Source: Planctomycetota bacterium
GTDB lineage: Bacteria; Planctomycetota; Planctomycetia; Gemmatales; HRBIN36
Assembly: GCA_014584395.1 (NCBI GenBank)
Contig: JACTMY010000013.1
Coordinates: 124,001-188,000, forward strand
Reading direction: 5' to 3'
DNA: 64,000 nt
Position numbers and translations under genes: made by a program. How positions within the stretch are numbered: position 1 is the stretch's first letter; each line of letters begins with the position of its first letter. The notes beneath the pieces are model-generated. The model worked only from the letters and a program-made list of their open reading frames with translations, had not been told where the DNA came from and did not search any database. Shown here piece after piece: positions 15,795 to 24,608 of this stretch.

Positions 15795-15910
15795 TTCCAT
15801 GGTCATCAAGCGGTGTTGGGGCAGCGCCGGGGCGGTGCGCATGTCGTGCCTGGGGTGGGTTCGGGGTGTGCGCACCTCGGTGCGCGGGTGTGTCATGTGA
15901 ATGATCGTTT

Positions 15911-15933
15911 GCCCCCCGTGATTCACAGGGGGC
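15911..15933. repeat. hairpin GCCCCCC-GTGATTCAC-AGGGGGC
   Basis: A G/C stem whose loop is itself a small palindrome (GTG-ATT-CAC). REP-like; lies about 200 bases past the end of the convergent pyruvate kinase gene. Confidence 0.45.
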
Positions 15934-16128
15934 TAAATAGCGCGATAGGATCTATTTGCGCGGCTGCGCGGATACGCTTGGGGCTGGTTGGTCAAATGTC
16001 CGACGGGGGCATGCCAACCAATGGCGGACATGGCACAAAAGCGACCCAAAATGGCCACAATTCGCGGCGCTGTTAGAAAACACACTTAAGTGCTTGCTGT
16101 GTAAGGGAATTGTGGTGAGCGTTTCACG

Positions 16129-17568
16129 TCAATCGGCACGGACTTCGTGCACGATCACGCTGTTGAAGCCGCCTTCGTCCCAAGAGGTGCCGATCAGGAA
16201 GACGATGCGATCGCCGACGTCGACCCAATCACGCTTGAGGGCCCATTGGCTGACCGATTCGAGATAGTCGACGGGTTGCTCCGGCTCGGGATAGCAGATG
16301 GGCACGACGCCCCAATAAAGGGCCAGTTTGCGAGCCATGCAGAGGTTGGCGCACAGGCCCAGGCTAGGGGTGCGGTTGCGGTGCTTGGCCAGCCCAAGGG
16401 CGGAACGGCCTGTTCGGGTCGCGATCACCATGAGGCTGGCTTGCGTCTGTTCGGCCAAGAGGCTCGCGGCGTTGACCGTGGCGAGCAGCACCTTCGGCAG
16501 CTTGACCTGATCCGCTTCGTTCATGACGTAGGACAAATAGGCGGGCAAGGTCTTCTCTGTTTCCTGGGCGATGCGGTTCATCATCGCCACCGCATCCACG
16601 GGATACTGTCCCGAAGCCGTCTCGGCCGAGAGCATGACCGCGTCGGTGCCGTCGAGGATGGCATTGGCCACGTCGGTGACCTCGGCCCGGGTGGGGCGAT
16701 TGTTGGTCCGCATCGACTCCAACATTTGCGTGGCCGTGATGACCGGGACCCCCAGATTTTGGCACCGCTGAATGATGTGCTTTTGCATCAGCGGCACCCG
16801 GGCGATGTCGATCTCCACCCCCAGGTCGCCGCGAGCCACCATGATGGCGTCCGAGCGGCGGATGATATCGTCCAGAGCCAGCAGCGCCTCGGCCTTCTCG
16901 ATCTTGGCGACGATTTCGGCCTGGCTGCCGCGTTTTTCCAGTTCCGTCCGCAGCATGTCGACGTCCTCGGGCCGGCGCACGAAGCTGAGGCCGACATAGT
17001 CGATCCGATGTTCCGCCGTGAAGTCCAGGTCCTGGAGGTCCTTGGGGGTGAGGGCGGACATCTTCAATTTGGCGTGGGGGACGGCGATGCCCTGCCTCGT
17101 GGCGATGGTCCCGGGCACGACGACTTCCAGTTCGACCCAGTCCGCCTGCTTGGCGACGACGCGCATGGCGACCGTGCCATCGGCCAGCAACAGTTGATTG
17201 CCCACGTCCAGGTCCTGGACAAGATCGGCATCGGGGCAGGTCAGTTCATCGGGCTGGCCCGTCGGCGTTCGGACCAGGCGAAAAGATTCGCCCGGCCCGC
17301 AGTGGACGCCGTCCTCGGGCAAGGGGCCAAGACGGAGTTTGGGGCCGGCCAGGTCCTGAAGAATGGCGAGGGGACGGTCAAGTTGCTGTTCGACCAAGCG
17401 AATATGGCGGACGACCTGAGCGTGGCTATCCCAGTCGCCATGAGCGAAGTTGAGGCGAAAGACGTCCGCTCCCGCCTCGGCCAGTTGCGTCAGCTTGTCC
17501 ACGGACGAGGATGCGGGGCCCACGGTGGCGACGATTTTCGTGTTTACCCAGGAGTGCGGTGCTTTCAT
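16129..17568 (-). CDS. pyk: pyruvate kinase
   Basis: 479 residues, normal length. Converts phosphoenolpyruvate + ADP to pyruvate + ATP, the last step of glycolysis. The barrel starts with TKIVATVGPASSSVDKLTQLAEAGADVFRLNFAHG; active-site phrases are ILQDLAGPKLRLG, IVAKIEKAEALLALDDII, IMVARGDLGVEI, PVITATQMLESM, RPTRAEVTDVANAILDGTDAVMLSAETASGQYP. The C-terminal alpha/beta domain is present (SLMVIATRTGRSALGLAKHRNRTPSLG, then DWVDVGDRIVFLIGTS). GAGGA precedes the ATG. The LQDLAGPK variant in place of DTKGPEIR is shared with the odd paralogue at 6028-7941. Pyruvate made here feeds the dehydrogenase complex encoded at 43-48 kb. Confidence 0.95.
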   Translation of the reverse strand: MKAPHSWVNTKIVATVGPASSSVDKLTQLAEAGADVFRLNFAHGDWDSHAQVVRHIRLVEQQLDRPLAILQDLAGPKLRLGPLPEDGVHCGPGESFRLVRTPTGQPDELTCPDADLVQDLDVGNQLLLADGTVAMRVVAKQADWVELEVVVPGTIATRQGIAVPHAKLKMSALTPKDLQDLDFTAEHRIDYVGLSFVRRPEDVDMLRTELEKRGSQAEIVAKIEKAEALLALDDIIRRSDAIMVARGDLGVEIDIARVPLMQKHIIQRCQNLGVPVITATQMLESMRTNNRPTRAEVTDVANAILDGTDAVMLSAETASGQYPVDAVAMMNRIAQETEKTLPAYLSYVMNEADQVKLPKVLLATVNAASLLAEQTQASLMVIATRTGRSALGLAKHRNRTPSLGLCANLCMARKLALYWGVVPICYPEPEQPVDYLESVSQWALKRDWVDVGDRIVFLIGTSWDEGGFNSVIVHEVRAD

Positions 17569-17798
17569 TGGCGTCCTCGCGGCCAGGGACCATGTTGCGG
17601 CATGGACATGAAACTGATGGGCATTCTAGCAGGGTCGTACCCTGGAGGCATGCGAAGAACCTGACCCCCTTTTCGCTTTTCTTTTTAACCCTATCCCTTA
17701 CCTTGCATAGAATAAAAGATGAATGTCCAGCATCGGATCGGTTGTCGTCCGGTCCCAGATAAGGGCATGTCTACGAAAAATACCATGAGGCCAAGCTG

Positions 17799-18734
17799 AT
17801 GGTCGAACCGGCCGGTCACGAACATCACCGCACTAACATCCTGGTCGTGGATGGCAGCCAGGACACGTTCCAGACCATACAAACAACCTTGGCTGAAGAG
17901 CCACAGTGGAAGCTGCTCCACGTGTGCCAGGGGAAGGAAGCCCTGGAAGGCACGCTGACGCAAACCCCCAACCTCGTGCTGACCGATTTGCTGCTCCCTG
18001 ACATGGATGGGTTGGACCTGGTCCGCGCCTTCCGCAAGAAGCATCCACTGATTCCCGTGGTCATCATGACCCATCAGGGCAGCGACGACATCGCCTTCAA
18101 GGCGCTCAAGTGCGGGGCGGCCAATTACGTCCCCAAGCGTTTGCTCGACACGGAACTGATCAACACCATCGACAGCGTCCTGGCCGCCGCCGAAATGGAT
18201 CGCCGCCGCCAGCGCTTGATGTCGTGCCTGACCCAGAGTGAATTGGAATTCGCCATCAGCAATGATCCGACCTTGATTCCGAGCATTGTTGCTCTTCTCC
18301 AGGAAAACCTCGTCGGCATGAATTTGTGCGACGAGACGAGCACTATCCGCATCGGCATTGCCCTGGAGGAAGCCATCGTGAATGCCATGTATCACGGCAA
18401 TCTCGAAGTCAGTTCTGAACTGCGCAAGGAAGGGGATTTGCCCTACCGCAACTTGATCGAACAGCGCCGGCACGAACCTCCCTACAGCACCCGCAAGGTG
18501 CACGTCCGCTCCAAGCTGACACAAAGCGAAGCGACTTACATCATCCGCGATGAAGGGCCGGGCTTCGATCCGACGAGCTTGCCCGATCCGACCGACCCCG
18601 CCAACCTCGAAAGCACCTCGGGCCGGGGCTTGCTCTTGATCCGAACCTTCATGGATTCGGTCAGCCACAACGAAACCGGCAATCAGATCATGATGATCAA
18701 GCGCCGCGACAACTCCAAGAACAAATGTTCCTGA
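17799..18734 (+). CDS. response regulator receiver domain fused to an RsbW-like ATPase (anti-sigma/serine-kinase type)
   Basis: 311 residues. Residues ~12-125 are a receiver: ILVVDGSQDTF (the second acidic residue of the usual DD pair is replaced), LVLTDLLLPDMDGLDL (phospho-acceptor Asp), VVIMTHQGS, then YVPKRLL (Lys). From ~150 a GHKL ATPase of the RsbW/SpoIIAB kind follows: IRIGIALEEAIVNAMYHGNLE (N-box), YIIRDEGPGFDPTSLP (G1) and STSGRGLLLIRTFMDSVSHNETGNQIMMIKR (G2). A phospho-signal would switch an anti-sigma or protein-serine kinase output. No partner phosphatase or anti-anti-sigma gene is adjacent. Confidence 0.88.
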   Translation: MVEPAGHEHHRTNILVVDGSQDTFQTIQTTLAEEPQWKLLHVCQGKEALEGTLTQTPNLVLTDLLLPDMDGLDLVRAFRKKHPLIPVVIMTHQGSDDIAFKALKCGAANYVPKRLLDTELINTIDSVLAAAEMDRRRQRLMSCLTQSELEFAISNDPTLIPSIVALLQENLVGMNLCDETSTIRIGIALEEAIVNAMYHGNLEVSSELRKEGDLPYRNLIEQRRHEPPYSTRKVHVRSKLTQSEATYIIRDEGPGFDPTSLPDPTDPANLESTSGRGLLLIRTFMDSVSHNETGNQIMMIKRRDNSKNKCS

Positions 18735-18808
18735 CCGCGGCCGGCATGGGCCTTTGAGTTCGTGATTCGGCCATGAAGCCATGGACGTGGCCCATTCGGG
18801 CGTCGCTT

Positions 18809-21481
18809 CTATGAGGGATCGCGCCGGGGCTGGGGATCCGGGGTGGAGATCTCCTCTTCGGGATCGATGGCGCGGTTCCAATCGTCGTCCACTTCCTCGA
18901 GCAGCTTTTGGAAATCGGGTCGTTGGTGCAGTTCGGCGAAGTCGGGCCGCCAGGTCATGTCCTGGCGCAGCCAGGCGCCGCGGAAATAGCTCTTCGATCG
19001 CGACTCCCTGAGCAGGGCGACGGCCAGGTCCAGGCTGCGGACGCGGTCGGCAGCCGCTTGGTGGCGCGAGGCTCGGACCAGCAGCCGCGCGGCCAAGAGA
19101 TACGTTTCCCCATCGGGCGGCGGCGGCTTCATGCAGGTTTCAACGAGGGTCGGATCGTGGGATTTGGGGTTTTCGAGCAGCCGGGCGTAGGCCGCGACCA
19201 GCAGGGCTTGTGTGCGGTCGGATGGCGTTCCCGAACCGGCCTGAACGATGCGTTGAAAATGGCGGTTCGCTGCTTCCAGCCAGCCCGGCACCTCGGCGAA
19301 CTTTCGCTGCCCTTCGCACACTTCCGCCAGTTCGAGGTTCGCCAGGGCCGCCTCGCGGCTATAAATCGGCACGCTGGGGTAATCGTTCGCCAACTCCTCG
19401 CGGCAGTGCAAGCACTTGCGCAGCGCCGCTTGAGCTTCATCGAACTGTTGCCGAAAGAGCAGGGCGAACCCCAGCTCCCGATAGGCCTCGGCCAGGTTGC
19501 GGCGGTAGATCGGGGTGGGCCGAAGGTCGTTCATGAACTGCTCTTGCTGACCGATGTTGCGCTGCAGGCGCTCCTGGGCTTGGGCATATTTCCCGCGCTT
19601 GATCTCAAGAGCGGCCAGGTTGTGATTGACGCTGGATTGGAGCATACGAAACTCGACGTTGCGGGGATCCAACTCCACCAGCGCCTCGCGCGCCTGGACG
19701 GCTCTCTCAAAGATTGCCTCGGCGTCGGTGAAGGCATGACGCGCTACCAACCGATTCCCCAGATTATTCAGGCAGTCGCCGAGCAGGCGTAAAAAGGCGG
19801 GATTCCGAGGTTCCTTGTCATGCAAGGATTCGACCATGGCCAAGGCTCGACGATAGGCAGCTTCCGAGGGGCCATACTGTCCTTGCTGAGCGAAGTAGAT
19901 GCCATGGCGTTTGTGGGCGTTGGCCAGGTCGTATTGAACCGCCAGGTCCATGGGCTGGTCCTCGACCAACTCCGTCATGAGCCGCAAGGATTCTTGAAAG
20001 CTGGTTCCCGCCGCGGTCATGCGGCCGAGGAGCAGTTCGATGTCGGCCACGCGCAGATAAGCCGCCGCCGCTTGCCGGCGGATGACCGGGTCGTCGCTGC
20101 GTTCAGCCAGGAAGCGTTGATAAAAGGTCAACGCCTCGAGCAGCACCTCTTCGCGGACCTTGGGGATGTCGGCAGAGTCATGCAACTGATCGCCGACGGT
20201 GAGCAGCAGTTTGTCCACGGCCTCCCGGGCCATTTGAAACTTGGCGTGCGCCTCGGCCAAATGGCGTTCCGCCCGCTGATACTGCATGCCCACGAGCCAC
20301 ACGCCGGCCAGCAGAGACAGCAACAAGGCGGCCGTCAACCCGGCGGGCACGGGATGCCGGCAGCACAACCGCCAGGCTTTTTCCCAGGTCGACTGCGGCC
20401 GGGCCAGGATGGAGCGGCCGTCGATAAAACGCTCCAGATCTTCCGCCAAGGCGCGGGCGGATGGATAACGCTGCTCCGGTTCCTTGCGGAGGCATTTGAG
20501 GCAGATCGTCTCCAGGTCCAGGGGAATGAGCGGCACGAACCGCCTGGGGGGGACCGGCTCGGATTCAATGACCAGCTTGAGCGTGTCGATCGGATGAATG
20601 CCCTGAAACGGCGGACGACCCGTCAACATTTCATACATGATCGAGCCAAGGGCATAAACGTCCGTGGCAGGGGAGACGCGCTGATGCTCGCCCCGGGCCT
20701 GCTCGGGGGCCATGTAATTGGGCGTGCCGATGGCTTCGTTGGGAAGCGTGGGACCCGGCATCGAGGCCACCTGCTTGGCCAGTCCAAAGTCGGTGATCTT
20801 CGGGATCAACTCCGCCCCCAAGGGCAGCAACGGGCCTGAAGCGTTGGTGACCGGCTTGGCCTCCGCGCCATCGGTGCGCCGTTCGACCAGAATGTTGCCC
20901 GGCTTCAAGTCGCGGTGGATAATGCCCTTGGCATGCGCGGCCTCCACACCCCGAGCGATGGCCAGCAGCATCTCCGCCACGCTCTTCGGAGGTTGGGGTT
21001 TCGATCGGAGATAACGATCGAGGCTCCCCCCTTCCACGTATTCCAACACCAAATAGGGAACTTCGTTGTGCCAACCCACATCGTGGATTTGCACAACGTT
21101 GGGGTGCCTGATCTGGGCGATGGCATGCGCCTCGGTCTCGAAACGCTGCCCCACCTCCTCGCGGAATAGATTGGAATTGGAAATCATCTTGACGGCGACA
21201 ACGCGGTCCAGTTTCTGTTGCCTGGCTTTGAAGACGGCCCCCATCCCGCCATATCCCAAAACCGACAGCATCTCATAGCCAGGCAGTTCAGGCAGCCGCG
21301 GCGGCAAGGCTCGAGAGGCCGGGGCCTGATTCAACGTGGCTTCCGGCTCTTCGATCAAATGAAGGATCGAGGTGTTTGCCGGGGCCAGAGCGTCTTCCGA
21401 TGCGGGCGAATTTTCCTCTGCAGCCAACCGCGCGGTGGGCTGCGAAGGATCGGGATCGAGGGGTTGGTCGGTTGGCGTCAT
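18809..21481 (-). CDS. membrane-anchored serine/threonine protein kinase with TPR domain
   Basis: 890 residues from ATG at 21481 (GGAG six bases upstream; a TTG 18 bases earlier is also open). After an acidic, Pro-rich N-terminus the kinase domain spans ~75-345: GYGGMGAVFKA glycine loop, VAVKMI Lys, IIHRDLKPGNIL catalytic loop, ITDFGLAKQ, GTPNYMAPEQ, DVYALGSIMYEMLTGRPPF. One membrane helix (PVPAGLTAALLLSLLAGVWLVGM, ~385-407) is followed by TPR repeats of about 34-46 residues (for example AEAYRELGFALLFRQQFDEAQAALRKCL). The kinase is cytoplasmic and the TPR part on the other side of the membrane, or the reverse, as in many planctomycete kinases. Convergent with the receiver gene. Confidence 0.92.
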   Translation of the reverse strand: MTPTDQPLDPDPSQPTARLAAEENSPASEDALAPANTSILHLIEEPEATLNQAPASRALPPRLPELPGYEMLSVLGYGGMGAVFKARQQKLDRVVAVKMISNSNLFREEVGQRFETEAHAIAQIRHPNVVQIHDVGWHNEVPYLVLEYVEGGSLDRYLRSKPQPPKSVAEMLLAIARGVEAAHAKGIIHRDLKPGNILVERRTDGAEAKPVTNASGPLLPLGAELIPKITDFGLAKQVASMPGPTLPNEAIGTPNYMAPEQARGEHQRVSPATDVYALGSIMYEMLTGRPPFQGIHPIDTLKLVIESEPVPPRRFVPLIPLDLETICLKCLRKEPEQRYPSARALAEDLERFIDGRSILARPQSTWEKAWRLCCRHPVPAGLTAALLLSLLAGVWLVGMQYQRAERHLAEAHAKFQMAREAVDKLLLTVGDQLHDSADIPKVREEVLLEALTFYQRFLAERSDDPVIRRQAAAAYLRVADIELLLGRMTAAGTSFQESLRLMTELVEDQPMDLAVQYDLANAHKRHGIYFAQQGQYGPSEAAYRRALAMVESLHDKEPRNPAFLRLLGDCLNNLGNRLVARHAFTDAEAIFERAVQAREALVELDPRNVEFRMLQSSVNHNLAALEIKRGKYAQAQERLQRNIGQQEQFMNDLRPTPIYRRNLAEAYRELGFALLFRQQFDEAQAALRKCLHCREELANDYPSVPIYSREAALANLELAEVCEGQRKFAEVPGWLEAANRHFQRIVQAGSGTPSDRTQALLVAAYARLLENPKSHDPTLVETCMKPPPPDGETYLLAARLLVRASRHQAAADRVRSLDLAVALLRESRSKSYFRGAWLRQDMTWRPDFAELHQRPDFQKLLEEVDDDWNRAIDPEEEISTPDPQPRRDPS

Positions 21482-21714
21482 CGCGGCTCCGCTGTTCAAT
21501 CAGCCACATTATAAATTGACGGCTTGCTCCATGACAAACATTTGCTTTCTGAAAGCCCCTCTTCGCGCCGCTGCTCAGGCACATTTTCCTGAATCCGCGC
21601 GGAATCGTTCATGCCGTTGGGCCGTTTCGTGGTTATGATGAAAGGCGCGACTGAGACTCAGGCCGCTTTGGTTTGCCCTGGCATGGGTCAGGTTACGCGG
21701 GGAGGACACGACTC

Positions 21715-22389
21715 ATGTACGTTTCCGATTTTTTTGCGGCTGTGAAGGTGGGGGATCGCGTTCGTGCCGAAGAAGCGCTGGCTGAGCAGCCGGATTGGAT
21801 CAACGCGAAAAACGATTTAGGCCAAACCCCGATCGTCGTGGCCGCCTTTCACCATCACATCGACCTGGCTCGCTGGCTGGCCGATCGGCATCCGTCGCTG
21901 AACGTTCATGAAGCCATCATCACCGGCCACTTCGAACGGGTGAAAAGCCTGCTCGAAGAACAAGCGGATTTGGCCAACCAGCGAACGGAGGATGGGTTTA
22001 CGCCGCTTACCCTGGCCGCATTTTTCAGTCAGCCCAAGATCCTGGAGTTGCTGCTGGAAGCGGGGGCCGATCCCAATCAGGCCACCGAAAACGCCATGAA
22101 GCTGCGCCCTTTGCACAGCGCCGCAGCCGTCTCCGAACCGGATGTCGCCATGACGCTAACCAGGCTGCTGCTCGAATTCGGCGCCGATCCCAACGTCCAG
22201 CAGCAAGGCGGTTGGACGCCGCTGCACGCCGCTGCGGCTCAGGGGCATCGCGAACTCGTGGAAATGCTCATGGCCCAGGGGGCCGACCCTTATGCCCGCA
22301 ACAACGAGGGCTTAACGCCGATGGAGGCCGCCAAGAATCGCGGCCACGATGAACTCTCCAATTGGATGCGTCTCAAGGTTCGACAATGA
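21715..22389 (+). CDS. ankyrin-repeat protein
   Basis: 224 residues from ATG at 21715 with GGAGG nine bases upstream. Five to six ankyrin repeats are visible: DFFAAVKVGDRVRAEEALAEQ, GQTPIVVAAFHHHIDLARWLADRHP, HEAIITGHFERVKSLLEEQADLANQ, GFTPLTLAAFFSQPKILELLLEAGADPN, RPLHSAAAVSEPDVAMTLTRLLLEFGADPN, GWTPLHAAAAQGHRELVEMLMAQGADPYARN. The protein is soluble with no other domain, so it is probably a protein-binding adaptor. Partner unknown. Divergent from the Ser/Thr kinase gene. Confidence 0.88.
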   Translation: MYVSDFFAAVKVGDRVRAEEALAEQPDWINAKNDLGQTPIVVAAFHHHIDLARWLADRHPSLNVHEAIITGHFERVKSLLEEQADLANQRTEDGFTPLTLAAFFSQPKILELLLEAGADPNQATENAMKLRPLHSAAAVSEPDVAMTLTRLLLEFGADPNVQQQGGWTPLHAAAAQGHRELVEMLMAQGADPYARNNEGLTPMEAAKNRGHDELSNWMRLKVRQ

Positions 22390-22543
22390 CCGCGATGGCC
22401 TGGGCCAAGAACTTGCTCCATGGCTTGGAGCAAGCCCGAAGCAGCTTTTTTCCTTGCTGTCGAGCAGTGCCCGTCTTAAGCTCAACAGAGAGAGCTTTCT
22501 ATTTAATTCACGTGGCCCCCCTCAGCCACGAGGAGGTTGTGAC

Positions 22544-23149
22544 ATGATCAGTTTGTGTTGGCGCCGGTGGTTGGGTTTGATCCTGGCCTGGAGTTGTGTT
22601 GGCCTAGGCCCCATGCTCGCCCAGGATCAGCAGGGTCCGGAAAATCCCCCGACCGTGGCGAAGCCGTCCACGTTGGAAAACCGCGTCGACGACGTGGCCC
22701 GGGAATTGACGCAAGTGCAAAGGCAGAATGAGCAAATGAGTCAACTGCTCAAAAAGCTGAGCGATCAGGTAGACCGTTTGAGCACGGACTTGACCTTGCA
22801 GCTTCAGGTCAACACCAGCGAAGTGAAAATGCTGAAGAATCGGCTCGAACAAATCGAAAAGGACCTGGCCCGGCTGCAAATCGAACAGCAAAATCAACGC
22901 CGCGCCTTCGCCTTCAATCCCCCGGCCGCCCCCGCGCAGCCGCTGCCGATGGGTCAGATTCAGATTCTCAATGAATATCCGACGATGATGTACGTCTTCG
23001 TGGATGGAGTGAGTTATGCCATCCCGCCGTACACGAATCGGATGATCTCCCGGGCCGCCGGCACGTTCAGCTACGAAGTCTACGGCGTGCAAGGCAGCGT
23101 GCTGCGAACGCTCGCCGCCGGGGAAACGTTCACGATTCGCATTCGCTAA
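22544..23149 (+). CDS. secreted coiled-coil protein
   Basis: 201 residues from ATG at 22544 with GAGGAGG upstream. Signal peptide WLGLILAWSCVGLGPMLAQD. Residues ~45-115 are a long heptad-patterned coiled coil (ENRVDDVARELTQVQRQNEQMSQLLKKLSDQVDRL..). The C-terminal ~65 residues are a small beta domain (QIQILNEYPTMMYVFVDGVSYAIPPYTNRMISRAAGTFSYEVYG). A trimeric or dimeric periplasmic stalk with a compact head is plausible. Function unknown. Confidence 0.65.
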   Translation: MISLCWRRWLGLILAWSCVGLGPMLAQDQQGPENPPTVAKPSTLENRVDDVARELTQVQRQNEQMSQLLKKLSDQVDRLSTDLTLQLQVNTSEVKMLKNRLEQIEKDLARLQIEQQNQRRAFAFNPPAAPAQPLPMGQIQILNEYPTMMYVFVDGVSYAIPPYTNRMISRAAGTFSYEVYGVQGSVLRTLAAGETFTIRIR

Positions 23150-23214
23150 CGCCGAGCGGGCGCGGGCGGCCAAAGGGGCTTGCCGCGCTCGGTGAAAACG
23201 TTCTGCAAAGCCAC

Positions 23215-23898
23215 ATGATTATCACGATCGACGGACCGGCGGGCGCGGGCAAAAGCACCGTCGCCCGCCGTTTGGCTGCCCGGCTGGGGATCGAGTTTCT
23301 CGATACCGGTGCGGGCTATCGCGCCGTGGCCTTGTTCTTGTTGCAGCGGCAGCACGACGCCGCGCTCCCGGACGAAGCGTTGGCGGCGCTGCTGCCCCAC
23401 ATACGCTTCGAATTCCGCGATCCGGCCTATTTCCTCAATGGTGAGGAGGTCACCTTGGCCTTAAGGCAGCCGGAAGTGTCGGAGATGGCGAGCCGGCTGG
23501 CCGAGCGGGGTTTGGTCCGCGAGTTTTGCTCAAATTGGCAGCGAACCCATGCCCGGGGCCGCCACCTGGTGACCGAGGGACGCGACCAGGGGACGGTCGT
23601 TTTTCCCCAAGCGGACTGCAAATTTTTCTTGACCGCCTCGGCCGAGACGCGGCTCGAACGCCGCCACAAGGAATTGGCCCAGCGCGGCCACCATCAGAGC
23701 AAGGAAGATCTGGCCCGCGTGCAGCGGGAGCGCGATCATCGCGATTCCCACAGGGCCTTGGCGCCCCTGCAGCCAGCCCCCGACGCCATCCACGTGGACA
23801 GCACGGGCTTGGACATCGAGCAAGTCGTCGATTTGATGGAAGCGCATGTCCGCGCTGGCCAATCCTCCTTTTCCCCTCCAAGCCATCCACGCTCATGA
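23215..23898 (+). CDS. cmk: cytidylate kinase
   Basis: 227 residues. Phosphorylates CMP/dCMP with ATP in pyrimidine nucleotide salvage. P-loop IDGPAGAGKSTVARRLA at residue ~5, then LDTGAGYRAVALFLLQ (usual DTGAMYR, here Gly for Met), LVTEGRDQGTVVFPQADCKFFLTAS and the RRHKEL.. RVQRERDHRDSHRALAPL lid and CMP-binding region. Its TGA overlaps the ATG of plsC (ATGA), so the two are translationally coupled; a cmk-plsC pair also occurs in other bacteria and links nucleotide and lipid synthesis. Confidence 0.93.
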   Translation: MIITIDGPAGAGKSTVARRLAARLGIEFLDTGAGYRAVALFLLQRQHDAALPDEALAALLPHIRFEFRDPAYFLNGEEVTLALRQPEVSEMASRLAERGLVREFCSNWQRTHARGRHLVTEGRDQGTVVFPQADCKFFLTASAETRLERRHKELAQRGHHQSKEDLARVQRERDHRDSHRALAPLQPAPDAIHVDSTGLDIEQVVDLMEAHVRAGQSSFSPPSHPRS

Positions 23899-24560
23899 CG
23901 CCGCAAGCGAATCGCCTGGTCTACAACATCGGCTCCCTGATCAGCATCATTGTGAGTTGGCTGCTCTTTTCGATCCGTTTTGCCGGGCAGCGCCACGTGC
24001 CCATGCAAGGAAGTCTCCTGGTCGTGGCCAACCATCAGAGCTTCCTTGATCCGGTGATCGTGGGGCTGGCCGTCAAGCGGCACCTTTGCTACCTGGCGCG
24101 CAAGAGCCTGTTCAAGCATCGCTGGCTGAGTTGGATCATGTATCGTCTCGGGGCGATTCCCCTCGATCAAGACGGCCCCGCCACCGAGGGGATCAAGGCG
24201 ACGCTGCAACTTCTCCGCCGCGGCGAAGCGGTAGTCCTTTTCCCCGAGGGCAGCCGCACGCCCGACGGCCAGGTTCATGAATTGAAGTCGGGCATCGCGC
24301 TGTTGCTTCGCAAGGCCAAAGTCCCCATTCTCCCGGTGGGCATCGCGGGCGCCTATGAAGCACTGCCCATCTGGAGAAAATACCCGCGCTTCGCGCCCCT
24401 GGGTTGGCCCGGGTTGGATGCGGGCATCGCCGCCGTCATCGGTCCAGTGATTCCCTGCGAGAAACTGCTTAGCCTGCCTACGGAGGAGATGCTCCGCCAT
24501 CTGCAAGGCGTGCTCGCCGAGCTGAAGGAGCAAGCCGAGCGGATTCGCAAGAAAGCTTGA
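23895..24560 (+). CDS. plsC: 1-acyl-sn-glycerol-3-phosphate acyltransferase
   Basis: 221 residues from ATG at 23895, inside the cmk stop. Makes phosphatidic acid from lysophosphatidate at the inner membrane. An N-terminal hydrophobic stretch (SLISIIVSWLLFSIRF) precedes the catalytic VVANHQSFLDP (HxxxxD), then LGAIPLDQDG, VVLFPEGSRTPDG (block III) and VPILPVGIAG (block IV). All four acyltransferase blocks are present in order. A hairpin at 24569-24588 probably ends the transcript. Confidence 0.93.
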   Translation: MTPQANRLVYNIGSLISIIVSWLLFSIRFAGQRHVPMQGSLLVVANHQSFLDPVIVGLAVKRHLCYLARKSLFKHRWLSWIMYRLGAIPLDQDGPATEGIKATLQLLRRGEAVVLFPEGSRTPDGQVHELKSGIALLLRKAKVPILPVGIAGAYEALPIWRKYPRFAPLGWPGLDAGIAAVIGPVIPCEKLLSLPTEEMLRHLQGVLAELKEQAERIRKKA

Positions 24561-24568
24561 GCCAGGAG

Positions 24569-24588
24569 GGGAGGCATGGACGCCTCCC
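24569..24588. terminator. hairpin between convergent genes
   Basis: GGGAGGC-ATGGAC-GCCTCCC, a seven-bp perfect stem eight bases after plsC and just before the end of the convergent hydrolase gene, so it could serve both strands. No T-run. Confidence 0.45.
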
Positions 24589-24608
24589 TCGCTTCAAAGC
24601 AATGCCCG

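Larger units (their letters stand above)
15370..16128. other. intergenic stretch, 759 bases, repeat-rich, no supported gene
   Basis: Contains several palindromes: TCCCGGC-GCTGA-GCCGGGA at 15421-15439; GTGCGTT-N11-AACGCAC at 15682-15706, a REP-type element; and GCCCCCC-GTGATTCAC-AGGGGGC at 15911-15933. The second copy of the 34-bp repeat is at 15761-15794. No reading frame here has coding character. Confidence 0.6.
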
